Assembly (NCBI GenBank): GCA_021018995.1
Contig: CM037591.1
Span: 9,554,001-9,618,000 of the forward strand
Direction of reading: 5' to 3'
Length of the DNA: 64,000 nt
Origin: Chloranthus sessilifolius
Lineage: Eukaryota; Streptophyta; Magnoliopsida; Chloranthales; Chloranthaceae
A program made the translations under genes and the position numbers. A model generated the notes under the pieces. That model was given only the letters and a program-made list of their open reading frames with translations, was not told the DNA's origin and searched no databases. How positions within the stretch are numbered: position 1 is the stretch's first letter; each line of letters opens with the position of its first letter. Of this stretch, positions 1-10,776 are shown piece after piece.

Positions 1-8
1 CCATAGGG

Positions 9-1048
9 ATGGTAGAGGAATTTGAAGAAGAATTGGAGTTTGATCCGTCAAACTTCAATTGTAATTTAGAAATGTTTGTGGCACCAAGGCAAAGAAATCT
101 AGGAGAAGGAACTGTTGGGGTGATTGAACCCCTGAATCTGGCAGATTATTTTCCTACCCCTATACCAACAGTTGAACCCCTAGATCTTAGGGCCTATTTC
201 CCACCATCCACTCCCATTAACTACGTACAAATGAATGCGTATCAACCAAATTCCACCACCCCCATCCATTACCCAATAAACCAACAGACCCCCGATCCCC
301 CACCACCAACAAATTACCAATGTCCTGCTCCCACCCCATTATCGTCAGCTCGATCACATGCAAACTCTACCACCCCTGTCAATTCCCTCATGGCCCATCA
401 AACCCCCAAACCCTCCGCCTGCACCCATCAATTATCAATGGCCTACACCCACACCATTACCCCCGGTGCAACCACCATTAAACCTCACCACCCCTACCTG
501 GCCAAATTTTGCTACCCCCCCATCCATCACGGAGGAAAGCCATGTCTTACCTACTCTCCCAGAGCCATCAGTACATGCACTCCAGACACCGATAGCCATA
601 CCATTTCAGCTCTCATGACCAACCTATGATCCACATCAGGTCCCGCTGAGCTACGAGCAAACCAATGCTAACGCCGGCAGCAGCAGCAGAGAGGGAGCCA
701 TGGACTTGGTAACCAGGTCGGGGAAGATCTCGAGAAAGCCTGAGACAGCGGCAGCAACAACAGCAACAGCAGCAGTAGCACAAGCCCAACCCGTGGGGAA
801 GAAAGAGAGCACTGTGAATCCGTTTGCTACCCCCCCATCCATCACTGGAGACTCAGCTGAAAAGAATGTCGGCCCATATTACTGTATGGGATTTATTGAT
901 GACATCCCCACTCCATTTCCAAGCATTAATGGGGGCGTTGAAAAATACTCATGTATCACTTCAAGTCAGCCCGAATGAAGTTGGGCAGATAATTGGTCAA
1001 GTGATGGCTCCCAATGCCATATCTTTTTCGGATGCGGACCTGCCATAG
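9..1048 (+). pseudogene. Tat gag C-terminal, proline-rich region (frameshifted)
   Basis: Two overlapping + frames (9-629 and 358-618) share a very Pro/Thr-rich composition, with repeated phrases such as NYQ, PPPP and LAYF-like segments. This suggests one disordered linker split by small indels. At about 700-730 the motif DLVTRSGK appears, a phrase often seen in Tat polyproteins ahead of the protease. From 824 the frame enters the protease-proximal segment (motifs HITVWDLLMTS and SFSDADLP), which continues after a TAG at 1046-1048. No CCHC zinc knuckle is visible in this part, so the nucleocapsid region either lies upstream or is lost. It is identified by its place before the protease rather than by a strong domain match. 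Confidence 0.6.
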
Positions 1049-1756
1049 GAGGGAAATAGTCATTCTAAACCTCTCAACATCACTGTAGAATCTGGGAACA
1101 TGATAATTCCCTTGGTTTTAATTGACAATGGATCTGCATTGAACGTGTGCCCATTAAGAACTGCCACCAAAATTGGGGTGGACCCCTGCATGTTGAGGCC
1201 AACAAGGATGAGTGCTCGAGGTTTTGATAACACAAGGCGGGAGATCATGGGAGAAGTTGACCTTGAGCTCGTAATCAGGCCCATGACCTTTTCCATACCA
1301 TTCCAAGTGATGGATATCAAATCCTCTTTTCATCTACTGATAGGACGCCCATGGTTGCATGAGGTTGGGGCGACACCTTCTACCCTCCATCAAAATTTGA
1401 AATTCATATCAGGACAGAAGGTTATCATCATCATCGGTGAAGGGCATGATGAGAAAGACAAGGCCACCCACAACATTGAAAATCCTAAGATAGTGGATGT
1501 GCCACATACTGAGGAAGACACTGACCTGCATAGTTTTGAATATGAGGGGTCGGCTGTAGGCTCAGAACCCCCTAGAAACATCACTTCAACAACCAACGAT
1601 GGAATGGAAGTAGCGGTGGCAATGCTCCAAAAGTGGGGCTATCAGAAAGGAAGGGGTCTAGGACCCAAATTACAAGGCAGAAGAGAGCCAGTTGTGGCTA
1701 AGGGACAGAAAGTAAGATTCAGGCTAGGATACAAGCCTACAGAGCAAAAGGTCTGA
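1049..1756 (+). pseudogene. Tat aspartic protease followed by a G-patch domain
   Basis: The open frame contains the retropepsin active-site region as VLIDNGSALNVCPL, where the usual D-[ST]-G becomes D-N-G, and the conserved flap/C-terminal segment LLIGRPWLHEVGA. This matches the Tat-type protease pattern (LxxGRPWxHxxGAxPSTLHQ). After an acidic linker (about 1440-1600) comes a glycine-rich G-patch: MLQKWGYQKGRGLGPKLQG at about 1621-1680. A G-patch C-terminal to the protease is known in betaretroviruses and recurs in some plant Ty3/gypsy polyproteins, where it may bind RNA. The frame is continuous with the segment upstream except for a TAG at 1046-1048, and stops at a TGA at 1754-1756. Confident as protease plus G-patch, probably inactive. 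Confidence 0.8.
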
Positions 1757-2859
1757 GAGGCCAAAGAGAAAGCCAGGGTGGCCGCGACTGCAAGAGCTCG
1801 AAGAATCAACATAGAAGAGAAACCTCACCCTAAGCCGCACATCAGGGATTCCTTTGTCAGCGCAGGGATCGTAAAAATCGATCAAAATGGGGCAACCCAT
1901 TTGACCCCACATAAACCCATAGCCCTAGTCCATCCCACCAATCCCTAGATCTCCCTTCCCAGCTTGGAGATAGATGTGGTGGCATTGTCCCTTTTCGAGG
2001 AATGACGGTCGGTACCTGAACAAACCCCCCCTATGGTAAATCACCACAAAATCGAGTTATCATTTGAGGACATGATCGCAGACGAAATGGGGATCAATAT
2101 GATGGAGGCTAATTCCAATGAGCCATATCAGTCAGCACCCTCCATCTTAAAAGGTAAAGAAGTGGCCCCTCAGGTACGCAACTGGGCATCCTTGCCCCAA
2201 ACCCTGGAAGCGGGGAGTGGTCTAACATTTGACACCTATTTCCCCAAAAAAAATAACCTATAAAAAGTGAGATAAGCCCTTGGCAGGCGATACCTTGTAT
2301 ATACACAAACCCGCCTTGCCAAGGGTCCGTCTCCGAAGAAAATAAAAATCTCAAAAACATGGAAAGAATACAAAATCTCAAAAATATGAAAAAAATACAA
2401 AACCCCAAAAACATTGAAAAAACCCAAAGTCCAATAATATTGTCATTTAAAATTTTAGGAAATGCCCCACAAAAGGATGCCTTAATCAAAATACCCGTCC
2501 CACGTGAAATCGACCCCTTCCCTGTAGAAATACAAGAAGAGGTAGGGATCACGAGTCTGGACGAGGATGTCCCCTTCGAGGAGCTCCCCAATGAGCTCCT
2601 TGACCGATTTGCCGACTTTGAGTATGGCCCTACCCCCATTGTCGAAGAGACCGAAGACGTCAATCTAGGAACTGAGGAGGTTCCCAGGATAACTAAAATC
2701 GAAACGTCACTATCTCCTGAGGAAAGAAAAAGCATGATCGACTTCCTTTGGTCATACCAAGATATTTTTGCCTGGTCATACGAGGACATGCCTGGTCTGG
2801 ATACTGATTTGGTCGAGCATTAGTTGCCCCTCTACCCTGATATGAAGCCAGTCAAGCAG
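1757..2859 (+). pseudogene. Tat pol linker and RT N-terminal flank (fragmented)
   Basis: Several short + frames continue the polyprotein. About 1757-1945 is an Arg/Ala-rich then IRDSFVSAGIVK segment ended by a stop. 2033-2263 is acidic. 2359-2823 begins with Lys/Asn repeats and leads into LSPEERKSMIDFLWSYQDIFAWSYEDMPGLD-like sequence, which is the conserved stretch just N-terminal to the reverse transcriptase in Ty3/gypsy pol. A TAG interrupts at 2821-2823, and the next residues (LPLYPDMKPVKQKLRR) continue in frame. The Lys/Asn stretch at about 2340-2440 is low-complexity, A-rich DNA (repeats resembling CAAAAACATGAAAAAA) and may be an expansion rather than protein-coding. Confidence 0.65.
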
Positions 2860-3740
2860 AAGCTGAGACGTCTCCGACCGAATGGATGCTGAAAGTCAAG
2901 GACGAGGTCATCAAGCAATATGACGCAGGGTTTCTCATGGTATCCAAATACCCGCAATGGCTAGCCAATATCGTACCTGTGCCAAAGAAGGATGGAAAGG
3001 TTTGCATGTGTATCGATTTTTGCAATTTGAACAGAGCAAGCCCAAAGGATGATTTCTCACTACCACACATCGACATCTTGGTTAATAACACAACTAAGCA
3101 CAGGATGCTTTCTTTTATGGATGGATTCTCAGGATACAATCAAATAAAAATGGCAGAGGTTGATCGTGAGAAGACGACGTTCATTACCCCTGGGGAACCT
3201 TATGCTATCGAGTCATGCCATTCGGGCTGAAGAATGTCGGTGCAACATACTAGAGAGCTATGACTGCACTATTTCATGACATGATGCACCGAGAGATTGA
3301 AGTGTATGTTGACGACATGATAGCCAAGTCACCAGAGTGAAGCAACCATCTGGTAAACCTTCAGAAGATGTTTGAAAGGCTGAGGAAATATCGACTACGT
3401 CTGAATCCACAGAAGTGTGCATTTGGTGCTATGTCAGGGAAACTGTTAGGGTTCATCGTCAGCAGGAGGGGGATCGAGGTCGACCCAATCAAAGTCAAAG
3501 CCATCACTAAAATGCCACCGGCTCTCTACCGAGAAGGAGGTTAGAGGATTTTTGGGTAGAATACAGTATATCAGTCAGTTCATTGCATAGCTAACTCCAA
3601 TCTGCACGCCGATCTTCAAGTTACTAAGGAAGAATTTGCCCGTGGAATGGAACGACGATTGTCAGGCAGCGTTCGAAAAAATCAAAAGCTACCACCTTAA
3701 CCCACCTATTTTGGTACCACCTGAGCCAGGGAGACCACTC
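2860..3740 (+). pseudogene. Tat reverse transcriptase (frameshifted)
   Basis: Classic RT blocks are present: PVPKKDGKVCMCIDFCNLN (about 2980-3035), MLSFMDGFSGYNQIKMA (about 3108-3155) and, after a one-base deletion near 3190, WGTLCYRVMPFGLKN and the catalytic box YVDDMIAKS at 3305-3331. The box keeps both catalytic aspartates. The next block (KCAFGAMSGKLLGFIVSRRGIEVDP, about 3410-3485) is the usual thumb/connection motif. Stops occur just after the catalytic box and near 3540. The enzyme would make cDNA from element RNA, but the frame breaks rule out a full protein from this copy. Confidence 0.85.
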
Positions 3741-4120
3741 TTGATATAACTCTCCACGACTGAAGTTTCCATGGGATGTGTCCTGGGTAAGCACGATGAA
3801 ACAGGAAGAAGAGAGCAGGCCATTTACTATCTGAGCAAGAAGTTTATTGATTACGAGATGCGCTACTCTCATCTGGAGAAAGCATGCCTGGCTCTTGTAT
3901 GGGCTACTCAAAGGCTCCACCACTATTTGCTATCTCAGGCGGTTCTGCTCTTGGCCCGAATGGACCCATTGAAATACCTATTGAAAAGCCAGCTCTCACT
4001 GGACGAACCACACGATGGAAACTTTTATTATCTGAATTCGACATCACTTACGTTACTCAGAAATCGATCAAGGGGCAAGTGCTTGGTGATCATCTTACTG
4101 ATAATCCTTTACCTAACTAT
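3741..4120 (+). pseudogene. Tat connection / first RNase H domain
   Basis: The frame at 3771 onward reads MGCVLGKHDETGRREQAIYY, then YEMRYSHLEKACLALVWATQ, the RNase H fold typical of Ty3/gypsy RT with its E-containing helix (SHLEKACLAL). Near 3985 the reading frame shifts. The other frame carries EKPALTGRTTRWKLLLSEFD and ITYVTQKSIKGQ, the normal end of this domain. In Tat elements this first RNase H is degenerate and a second, archaeal-type domain follows, as seen here. One small indel separates the two halves. Confidence 0.8.
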
Positions 4121-4189
4121 GAGCAGTTAAGAATCGAATTCCTAGATGAAGATATCTTGTTCATGACGGAAGATGATACAGAAGAAGCA

Positions 4190-4945
4190 GAAGAATTATG
4201 GGTAATGCACTTTGACGGGGCAACAAATGTCGAGGGCCAAGGAGTTGGCGCCATCCTAATTTCACCAAAAGGATCCCATGTACCGGTCTCTATCAAGCTC
4301 AACTTCCCTTGCACTAACAATATGGCTGAGTACAAAGCTTGCACCGCTGGTCTGCAGGCAGCTCTTGATCTGAATGTAACTCACCTTCGAGTATTTGGCA
4401 ATTCACAGTTAATCATATGTCAGACGAACGGTGACTGGAAGACGAAAGACGAGAAACTGATCCCTTATCATGAACACCTCGAAGATATGATAGCCTACTT
4501 CCAAGATGTGACTTTCTCATATGTCCCCCGGATAAGGAATTACTTTGCCAACGCATTAGCAACTTTGGCGTCAATGATTGAAATCCCCTATGGTGTTGAG
4601 ATGAAGCCGATCTTGATCGAGCAGAGAAATGAGTCGGCCTTCTGCCTCCAGATTGAGGAACCTACAAAGCCTGATGATGAGCCACCTTGGTTCTCAGATA
4701 TCAAGAATTTCCTCGAGACCCTAATTTTCTCAGAGGGTACATCCAAGACCGACCGACGAACCATTCAACGTTTAGCGACAGGTTACGTCATTTGCGGGGA
4801 ATGCCTCTACAAGCGATCATACAATAACATCTTACTCAGGTGCCTTACTGAAAGTGAAGAGGTCAATATTATGAAAGAAATTGATGAGGGAAAATGCGGA
4901 GCCCACGTCAGCGGTCACATGCTCACCAAGAAAATTTTATGACAA
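4190..4945 (+). pseudogene. Second, archaeal-type RNase H domain of Tat pol
   Basis: A continuous frame (3884-4942) contains WVMHFDGATNVEGQGVGA, NMAEYKACTAGLQAAL, LRVFGNSQLIICQTNG and YFANALATLASM. These are the four catalytic motifs of the archaeal-type RNase H that marks Tat/Ogre elements. The first Asp (FDGA) and Glu (MAEY) are kept. The third-motif Asp is Asn (codon at 4400-4402) and the last-motif Asp is Asn (codon at 4550-4552), so activity is not expected. Both changes are G-to-A at the expected GAY codon. The frame then runs through the RNase H-integrase linker to a TGA at 4940-4942. Confidence 0.85.
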
Positions 4946-5888
4946 GGATACTTCTGGACCACTATGGAATCAGATTGTTGTAAACATGTTCAAAAATGCT
5001 ATAAGTGTCAAGAACACTCCAGTCTGATACACGCTCTTGCCATTGATCTTCACTGCATGACCACTCCTTGGCCATTTGGTACCTGGGGCCTTGACATTGT
5101 CGGAATGATTAATCCGAAAGCATCAAATGGACATCGATTCATCCTCGTCGCCACTGAATACTTCACCAAGTGGGTAGAGGCGGCGTCATATGCCAACATC
5201 ACTGCTAGTCACGTCGAGAAGTTATTCAAGAACAATATTGTGTGCCTATTTGAGAATAAGAGCATCCGAGACTTCTGCGAGCAATACAAAATCAAGCACC
5301 ATTGCTCATCCCCTTATTGGCCTCAAACTAATGGAGCCGTGGAGGCCGCGAACGAGACAGTCGTCCGCATCCTTGAGAATCACTTATCGAGATTAGAGCA
5401 AAATGCTGCCATTTGCTTTGTGGGCTTACCGAACATCGATCCGTACCACTGCAGGGGTAACACCATTCTCCCTTGTGTATGGAATCGAGGCTGTCCTCCA
5501 GGTAGAGGTTGAAGTACCCTCGCTCCGAATCCTCATAGAATCAAGCTGACCCAAAGCAGAAAAAGAAAGATCACGCTTTGATCAGCTGAACTTACTGGAC
5601 GAAAAGAGACTCCTAGCCTTGTGTCACACTCAAGTTTACTAGGGGCGAATCGCACGTGCTTACAATAAACGTGTCCACGGTCGAGATCTAAAGGTAGGAG
5701 ACACTGTGCTGAAGAAGATCTTCCCATCCCTCCACGCCGATCCGAGAGGAAAGTTTAAGCCAAACTGGGAAGGACCATACGTCATTTGAGAAGTGCTACC
5801 AGGATATGCCATCCGCCTCACCACCATGGATGGAGATCATTTTCCTGAGCCCATGAACGCTGGATACATTCGACGATTCTACTCTTAG
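4860..5888 (+). pseudogene. Tat integrase (internal deletion and frameshifts)
   Basis: The zinc-binding HHCC module is visible as HVSGH then CYKCQ (about 4900-5013), broken by a TGA at 4940-4942. The core begins with WGLDIVGMINP (first catalytic Asp) and ends with SPYWPQTNGAVEAANETV (catalytic Glu). The usual segment with the second Asp (an ISDNG-like motif) is absent: NNIVC is followed directly by LFENK at about 5245, so roughly 15 codons seem deleted. Downstream frames preserve [20 protein letters not shown]-like sequence and the C-terminal KVGDTVLKKIF...GKFKPNWEGPYV module. The last codon before the stop at 5886-5888 reads RRFYS. Non-functional integrase. Confidence 0.85.
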
Positions 5889-6056
5889 TCTATCGCGATA
5901 AGGTAAGTATTGATGAAACAAATATATGACTGCTTAAGAAACACCCAAGAGAGGCCACCATTCCAAGCACAGTAGCCCAAAAACATCCATAAAAATGATG
6001 ATATCCTTTACTACCTCATTTGAGCCTGGGCCTTTCTGTCAATAAACCCATTCCCC

Positions 6057-6059
<3 letters not shown>

Positions 6060-6105
<46 letters not shown>
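6060..6105. repeat. (TA)n microsatellite
   Basis: About 22 uninterrupted TA dinucleotides end in TACGTGTACG. Simple repeat in the Tat 3' region. Confidence 0.95.
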
Positions 6106-6579
6106 GTGTACGTATACCAAAAAAAAAGAGAACGAGAAAAGATGCATGTGTATAAAGTTACTATCAAATCCAAAAAAAATTGAAAAAGTAAAACCTCAAA
6201 AAGAGATTACCTGAAATGGAGGAAAAAGAATAACAAAAAAAAATGTGTATAGAAGAATCACGGGGCATGTACAGTAAAAACCCCCAAGGAAGAAAGTATG
6301 TTGAGAAAATTGAAGCCGTATCAAGGAAACCCTTTTAGCCCAGCATACCTTCAAATCCTAACCCATGGCCAAGCTACACCCTGAAGGAAGCCCTCTTTGT
6401 AGGTTCACAAGCAGTCATAATATCTATTAAAGTCAATATGGCCAAGTCGTGAGTCGACACCAGAGCCCCATCCAGCCGGCTATGATGGAATCAACGTCTA
6501 TGTTGTGGCTCTTGAAAAAATATATATAATAAAAAGAATAAAAAAGAATAAAAAAAATACAAGCTCAAAGCAAGATGGA

Positions 6580-6712
6580 CGTAGTGAAAACCCGAAAGGG
6601 CATTACGGGTAAAAACAGCGGGCTTGTGCGGACCAAGTGAAAACCCGAAAGGGCGCTTGGGATAAGAGAGCTAAACCCCATGGACGTAGTGAAAACCTGA
6701 AAGGGTGCCACG
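6580..6712 (+). ncRNA. Three tandem GNRA-tetraloop hairpin repeats in the Tat transcript
   Basis: Three 28-nt units at 6580-6607, 6633-6660 and 6685-6712 each have the plan: 7-nt outer strand, AAAA, CCC (CCT in unit 3), GAAA, GGG, 7-nt outer strand. The CCC/GGG stem closes a GAAA (GNRA) tetraloop with a four-A bulge on the 5' side. The outer strands pair in every unit: CGTAGTG with CATTACG, CCAAGTG with CGCTTGG, CGTAGTG with TGCCACG (one A-C mismatch and several G-U pairs). Between units 1 and 2 two pairs change on both sides (G-C to C-G, U-A to A-U). Each unit is followed by GGGT/GGGA plus A-rich sequence. Inferred to fold in the sense RNA; function unknown. Confidence 0.6.
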
Positions 6713-7316
6713 GGTAAAAAAAGGAGGAGATAAATAAATAAAAAAAGAAAAAAAGAAAGGTTTGGACTGATTAGGAAGATTGATGTTTGAGGAACCCAGT
6801 TGTACCTTCTTGTCCGACTGGGCCGCTCATGCTAGTTCAAATCAAGTCCCGACCAGAATTGTCTTTGTGAAACCCGCACCGTCAAACGTATGACCCGAGG
6901 CAAGGAGAAGGGTTTAACTCAATCTAAAGGGATCAATATATTGGCCTTGGCAAAATCCGAAAACCCACCCAGGTCCGACTCCAAAGAAAGGGTTCGACCA
7001 TGCTCAAAGGTGGACCCAGGGTTTCCCAAAGTATCACCCAATGATCAAGGCATCAAAAAAAAAAGAAGATAATATATATAAACCAAAAATAGATCTCTAT
7101 AGATGTATATAACTGCCTTTTGCATTGCTTACACCACATCCTAAAAAATAGTAGGTGTGATGACTGACGTGTTTTTCTTTTTACAAGTATAAGGCAAAAA
7201 AAAAAAAACATAAAGAAAATATGTATACTAAAAATGTGTGTATTTGTAAAGGGGTTCTTTACGCCCCTTTTCTGTGTATTTGATCTGTGCAAAAAAGTTC
7301 TGTGTGCAGGTAGGAG

Positions 7317-8816
7317 TTAACAGCCCAACTCGCGCTTCAAAGCGCTAATCTCAGCATAAAGGTCATCCTCTCAGGCATTCCTCTCAGTCAGCCAATGACC
7401 ATGCAGACTCTTGAACCTCTTCCAAGAAGAATCGGCGGCTCCAAAAGCAACGCTCAGTGATCCCTTCAAACGAAGAACCTCGCTCTCCGTTGTGTCTGCT
7501 CTAACCCTCTCGCATGCCAAGAGTTCTTGCAGGACCCTCTTCTCATCCACCAATAGCTCGATACGGGTTCGGAGCGTCGCCTCTTTCTTTGGCCAGGAGC
7601 CTCCAATATCAATGATCTCTGATAAATTCGGGCCATCAGCGGCAGGCCGCTCAGTCAATAGCCAGGCCTCGTATTCAGGAGAAGTTCTAACTGAGTCTCC
7701 CTGCTCAAAATCACACATCAGTGTCGACTGATGCGTCTCCCAAAGAGCAGCAATCCGATCTATGTCCCCAAAGGATCCCCTAGAAAATATCAAATCACAT
7801 AAAGGGGGTCTGGCCTCACAAGGCACCTGCTGAGGGCAGCCAAACTGATGCAACACCCAGAATGGGAAGTAGAAGGTGCTGCCGGTCAGTCCTAGGAGGG
7901 TGATGCCCTCATGGTCTCTAGAACGAATCACTGAGAAGGCCTGGTCCAACCAAGGAAGCCTCCATGTCAGCTTAGCATCGACCAACCAAAGTTTCAGAGC
8001 TAACATATCACCCTGGGGAAGCAAGTGACATCTACCCAAAAAACATTGGGCCACCTCACCTTGAGCAACATAAAAGCGGGGCACAGGCCCTAAAATTATA
8101 AAATGCTCACCTAGCCAGACCTGGAGCAACAAGGGGCACCCCCGAAGGCCCTCCACCTTGCCCAAGGCAAAAGAATAGAGGCATCGATACAGCTCGGCAA
8201 GCACCAAGTGCATCATGGACCAACCCGCCTCCAACTCCATCAAAATATCGTAAACTACCAATGAGAAGCTCTCTCCCCCGGTGTAGAAGAGGATTTCAGA
8301 GATGAGACCAAGTGCTAGAGCTTTCACATTAAAGACACTCCTAACCGGAAATTTTCGGAGGCTTTCATCACTGAAAAGTTCTTTGAGGAATTTCAGCGAA
8401 CACCTTGTGGGCCCCCCGATGAGGCTCTTCTCATACTCGGATTTCTTCAAACTGAGAGTAAGGTGAACGAATCTGGAATACCCTGGCCTAGGCATAACCC
8501 TTGCAAAGTCCCTGTGAAGCTTCAGGCCAGACAGATTGGATAGCTCCTCGAGGGTTGGGGTCAGCTCCCGTTTCCCAAAACAGAATACATGGAGGTTCAC
8601 ATCCTAGCACGAAGCGGCGACATGAAGGAGTTCCCACAGAAGAGGAATCTCTAGGAAGGAAGGAAGGCGAGATAGCCCAAGGCGCTCCAAGTCGGCGAGC
8701 TCACTCTCGTTCAGACTCCCAAACCAAGCCGCCAGGAACTTGGGCCCCAGGCCCAACAAAGAGGATACATTGGCTCCGGGCCCTCCACGTAAGGGAGGGT
8801 TAGGAGGCGGATCCAT
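7317..8816 (-). pseudogene. Antisense extra ORF of the Tat element, DUF7745-like with C-terminal coiled coil
   Basis: Reading on the minus strand from ATG 8816 (MDPPPNPPLRGG), the frame runs about 500 codons, broken only by TAG at 8604-8606 and TGA at 7371-7373, to TAA at 7317-7319. The core (FCFGKRELTPTLEELSNLSG, GCPLLLQVWLGEHF) resembles the retrotransposon-associated DUF7745 family; assignment is from memory of its signature and is moderate. The C-terminal ~100 residues (KKEATLRTRIELLVDEKRVL...) are Leu/Glu/Arg-rich and likely coiled coil. The TAG looks like a TGG-to-TAG change. It is antisense to the Tat pol gene, as known for Tat extra ORFs. A palindrome cluster (8984-9142) and a TATA-like CCTTATATGC lie just upstream. 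Role unknown. Confidence 0.65.
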
Positions 8817-8950
8817 GAACGTACAAGGATCTTTTGGGAAGATAAGAATCAATGTAGGGAGATGGACCCGCCTTGGAAAAATAAGAGAAAAAGAGGCCGG
8901 TCAAAGGAGCCAAGTCAAACAAAAAAGAAATAATTTCTAGGCCAACTCGG

Positions 8951-8960
8951 GCATATAAGG
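8951..8960 (-). promoter_or_regulatory. TATA-like element for the antisense DUF7745-like ORF
   Basis: The minus strand reads CCTTATATGC, 135 bases upstream of ATG 8816 and about 25 bases inside the proximal palindrome. Its place between a repeated palindrome cluster and the start codon suggests a core promoter. The match to a TATA box is only partial. Confidence 0.35.
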
Positions 8961-8983
8961 CCCCACTGCCCCCAGGTAAAACC

Positions 8984-9142
8984 TGGCGTAACTAATAGTT
9001 GCGCCAGTGCTTTTTTTCCCTAGTTTGGCCTGCCGCAACTAATTGTTGCGCCAGTGCATTATTTTCTCGGTTTGGCTTGGCGCAACTAATAGTTGCGCCA
9101 GTGTAATTTCCCTGGTATTTTAGCCTGGCGCAACTTGCGCCA
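8984..9142. repeat. Tat palindrome cluster A (internal, 5' of the DUF7745-like ORF)
   Basis: Four copies of an 11-nt arm (consensus TGGCGCAACTA), one central base, and its inverse lie at 8984-9006, 9031-9053, 9078-9100 and 9126-9142. The last copy lacks the central bases. Deviations are mostly single C/T or G/A changes. The same word recurs at 27089-27159 and within the LTR at 29318-29541. Confidence 0.9.
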
Positions 9143-9601
9143 AACTAAAATCCCCCCTCTATGCCCATCTCAGACCTAATTGAGGGGGATTTCCACCCTT
9201 TTTGTTCGCTTTATATACATATATATCTGCACTTCCGACCATCAATGGTTTGTGAGTTATTTTGTTATGTGCAGGATTGTTCCTACATTGAGGCATGCGA
9301 CCCAAAAGACCCCCTCTACAGCCATCTCAGACCTACTTGAGGATTGATCCTACATTGAGGCATGCAACCCAAAAGGCCACTTTAAAAAAAAAAAAAAAAA
9401 AAAAGAAAGGGGGCAACGGGCAGACACATCCTGCAAAGAAACAAATACAGAAGGCAAGGAAACCATGGCATAAACTCAAAACAAAGTTAAAAAAATATTT
9501 TCAAAAGATACATGTCCAAAAAAAATAAATATATCATCCATCCCATAATGTCTGAATCCAAATTCAAAACTCTGAGTTTTAAAAAGCAAAAAACTAAAAG
9601 C
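9143..9601. other. Non-coding stretch with short direct repeats
   Basis: No gene was recognised. A 28-nt phrase (TCCTACATTGAGGCATGC followed by ACCCAAAAG) occurs at 9281-9308 and again at 9348-9375, period 67. A related CCATCTCAGACCTA phrase occurs near 9163 and 9322. A poly-A run of about 20 lies at 9383-9403. On the minus strand this is the 3' flank of the plant-mobile-domain gene. Confidence 0.6.
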
Positions 9602-10683
9602 CTATTCCTTGCTCGCCCCCTTGGACTTCTTGCGGTGGCGAGAAGAGCTCTGATAAGTCCTCATGTCCCCCACTCTAGACCATGCCTGCGAAATCCTACT
9701 GAGCAGGGAACGCGACTCCTTAGCCCGGGCACGCTGCAAGACACAGTCGAGGACAAGATCAGTCAAAGGGCCAATGATAATGAAAAGAGTGAGAGGATGG
9801 TACTCCGCATATTCCACGGCCGAGTTGAAGTCTTGCGATACAATATTCAGTTGTTAGAACAACCCTGAAAGCCTGTGCAGAAGGAAACTAAAATGAAGGA
9901 GAAGTGGCTCATCAGAAAATTTACCCCAGGGACCACCTTAGGAGGAGGAATGCGGGCCGCCTCGACAGAGAGTCGTGCCTGTCGATCTACATCAGCACAT
10001 AGGTCTGAGAGGAAGCCATCATCAAGACGCCGAAAGGTCCCGTAGGCTACAGACAGACCACCACCAAGGACACCCGCCTGAGAGGTACCCGATGGACCAG
10101 CACCTGATGAACCCTCGCTCAAGGGACCCGTGCCAGAAGGACCAGCACCAGAGGGATCTACCCCTGGCGTGTCAGCAGCACTCGGCCCACCTTCACCATT
10201 TGAACCATCCCTCGGAGCAAATTGTGAACCAGATAAGAATCTATTCAGATAAGATCAAGGCCGAGTAAAAGTGAAGGAGAAGCTAATCCAAGCTGAGAAG
10301 AAGTTACCTGACCAAGTGGGCCCCTGAACACAAGGAAATTAGCGCTAGGGACAAAACGAGGCAGGATGAACTGGTAGGGCAGGCACTGGTTCCAGGCATG
10401 ATAATCCCCAGGCACATCAAGAGCGCGAATGGGGAACCCATTGTTGAAGAAGGCCGCTGTCAACTCCTCGATACTACTAGCGGGACTCCAAACGTCAGCC
10501 GGGGGGTCTACGGGTATGGCGTAATAGCCCTGAAATTGGTGCACCACTCTCTCCCCTAAATAGTAGCATCTGGCCCACGCACCATAGAAGAAGACGACGC
10601 GGCAATTATTGAATAGGCGGGAGGCACCCACGACTACTCGATCCCAGAAGGGGGATGTTAGGTATGGATCAGGGAGGATCTAC

Positions 10684-10776
10684 TGAAAATCAAAAAGTGA
10701 GAGTGACCAAGTAAGCAACACCTCAATCAAAAGAAATGCCCAAGCTGAAAGTAAACAAAGGTTGAAAAGTTATCAC
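10684..10776 (-). other. Intron of the antisense PMD gene
   Basis: The minus strand begins GTGATAACTTTTC after ...CCTGAGCAG and ends in TTTGATTTTCAG before the next exon. It is 93-94 bases long, T-rich, with consensus GT-AG ends. Its survival inside a retrotransposon fits an antisense gene, whose introns cannot be spliced from the sense genomic RNA. Confidence 0.6.

Larger units (their letters stand above)
5889..7316 (+). other. Tat non-coding region downstream of pol
   Basis: No coding frame was recognised. The stretch holds a (TA)n microsatellite at 6060-6105, A-rich stretches, and three tandem hairpin-forming repeats at 6580-6712 (listed separately). The ORFs over this stretch are low-complexity or short. 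In Tat elements, the space between pol and the antisense ORFs is normally non-coding. Confidence 0.6.

Noticed and set aside
6020-6214. Open frame with a YIYIYIYI run
   Set aside because: It is the translation of the (TA)n microsatellite, not a protein.
8984-9142. Palindromic repeats separated by short spacers resemble a CRISPR array
   Set aside because: Spacing is irregular, repeats are few and degenerate, the setting is a plant retrotransposon and no cas gene exists.
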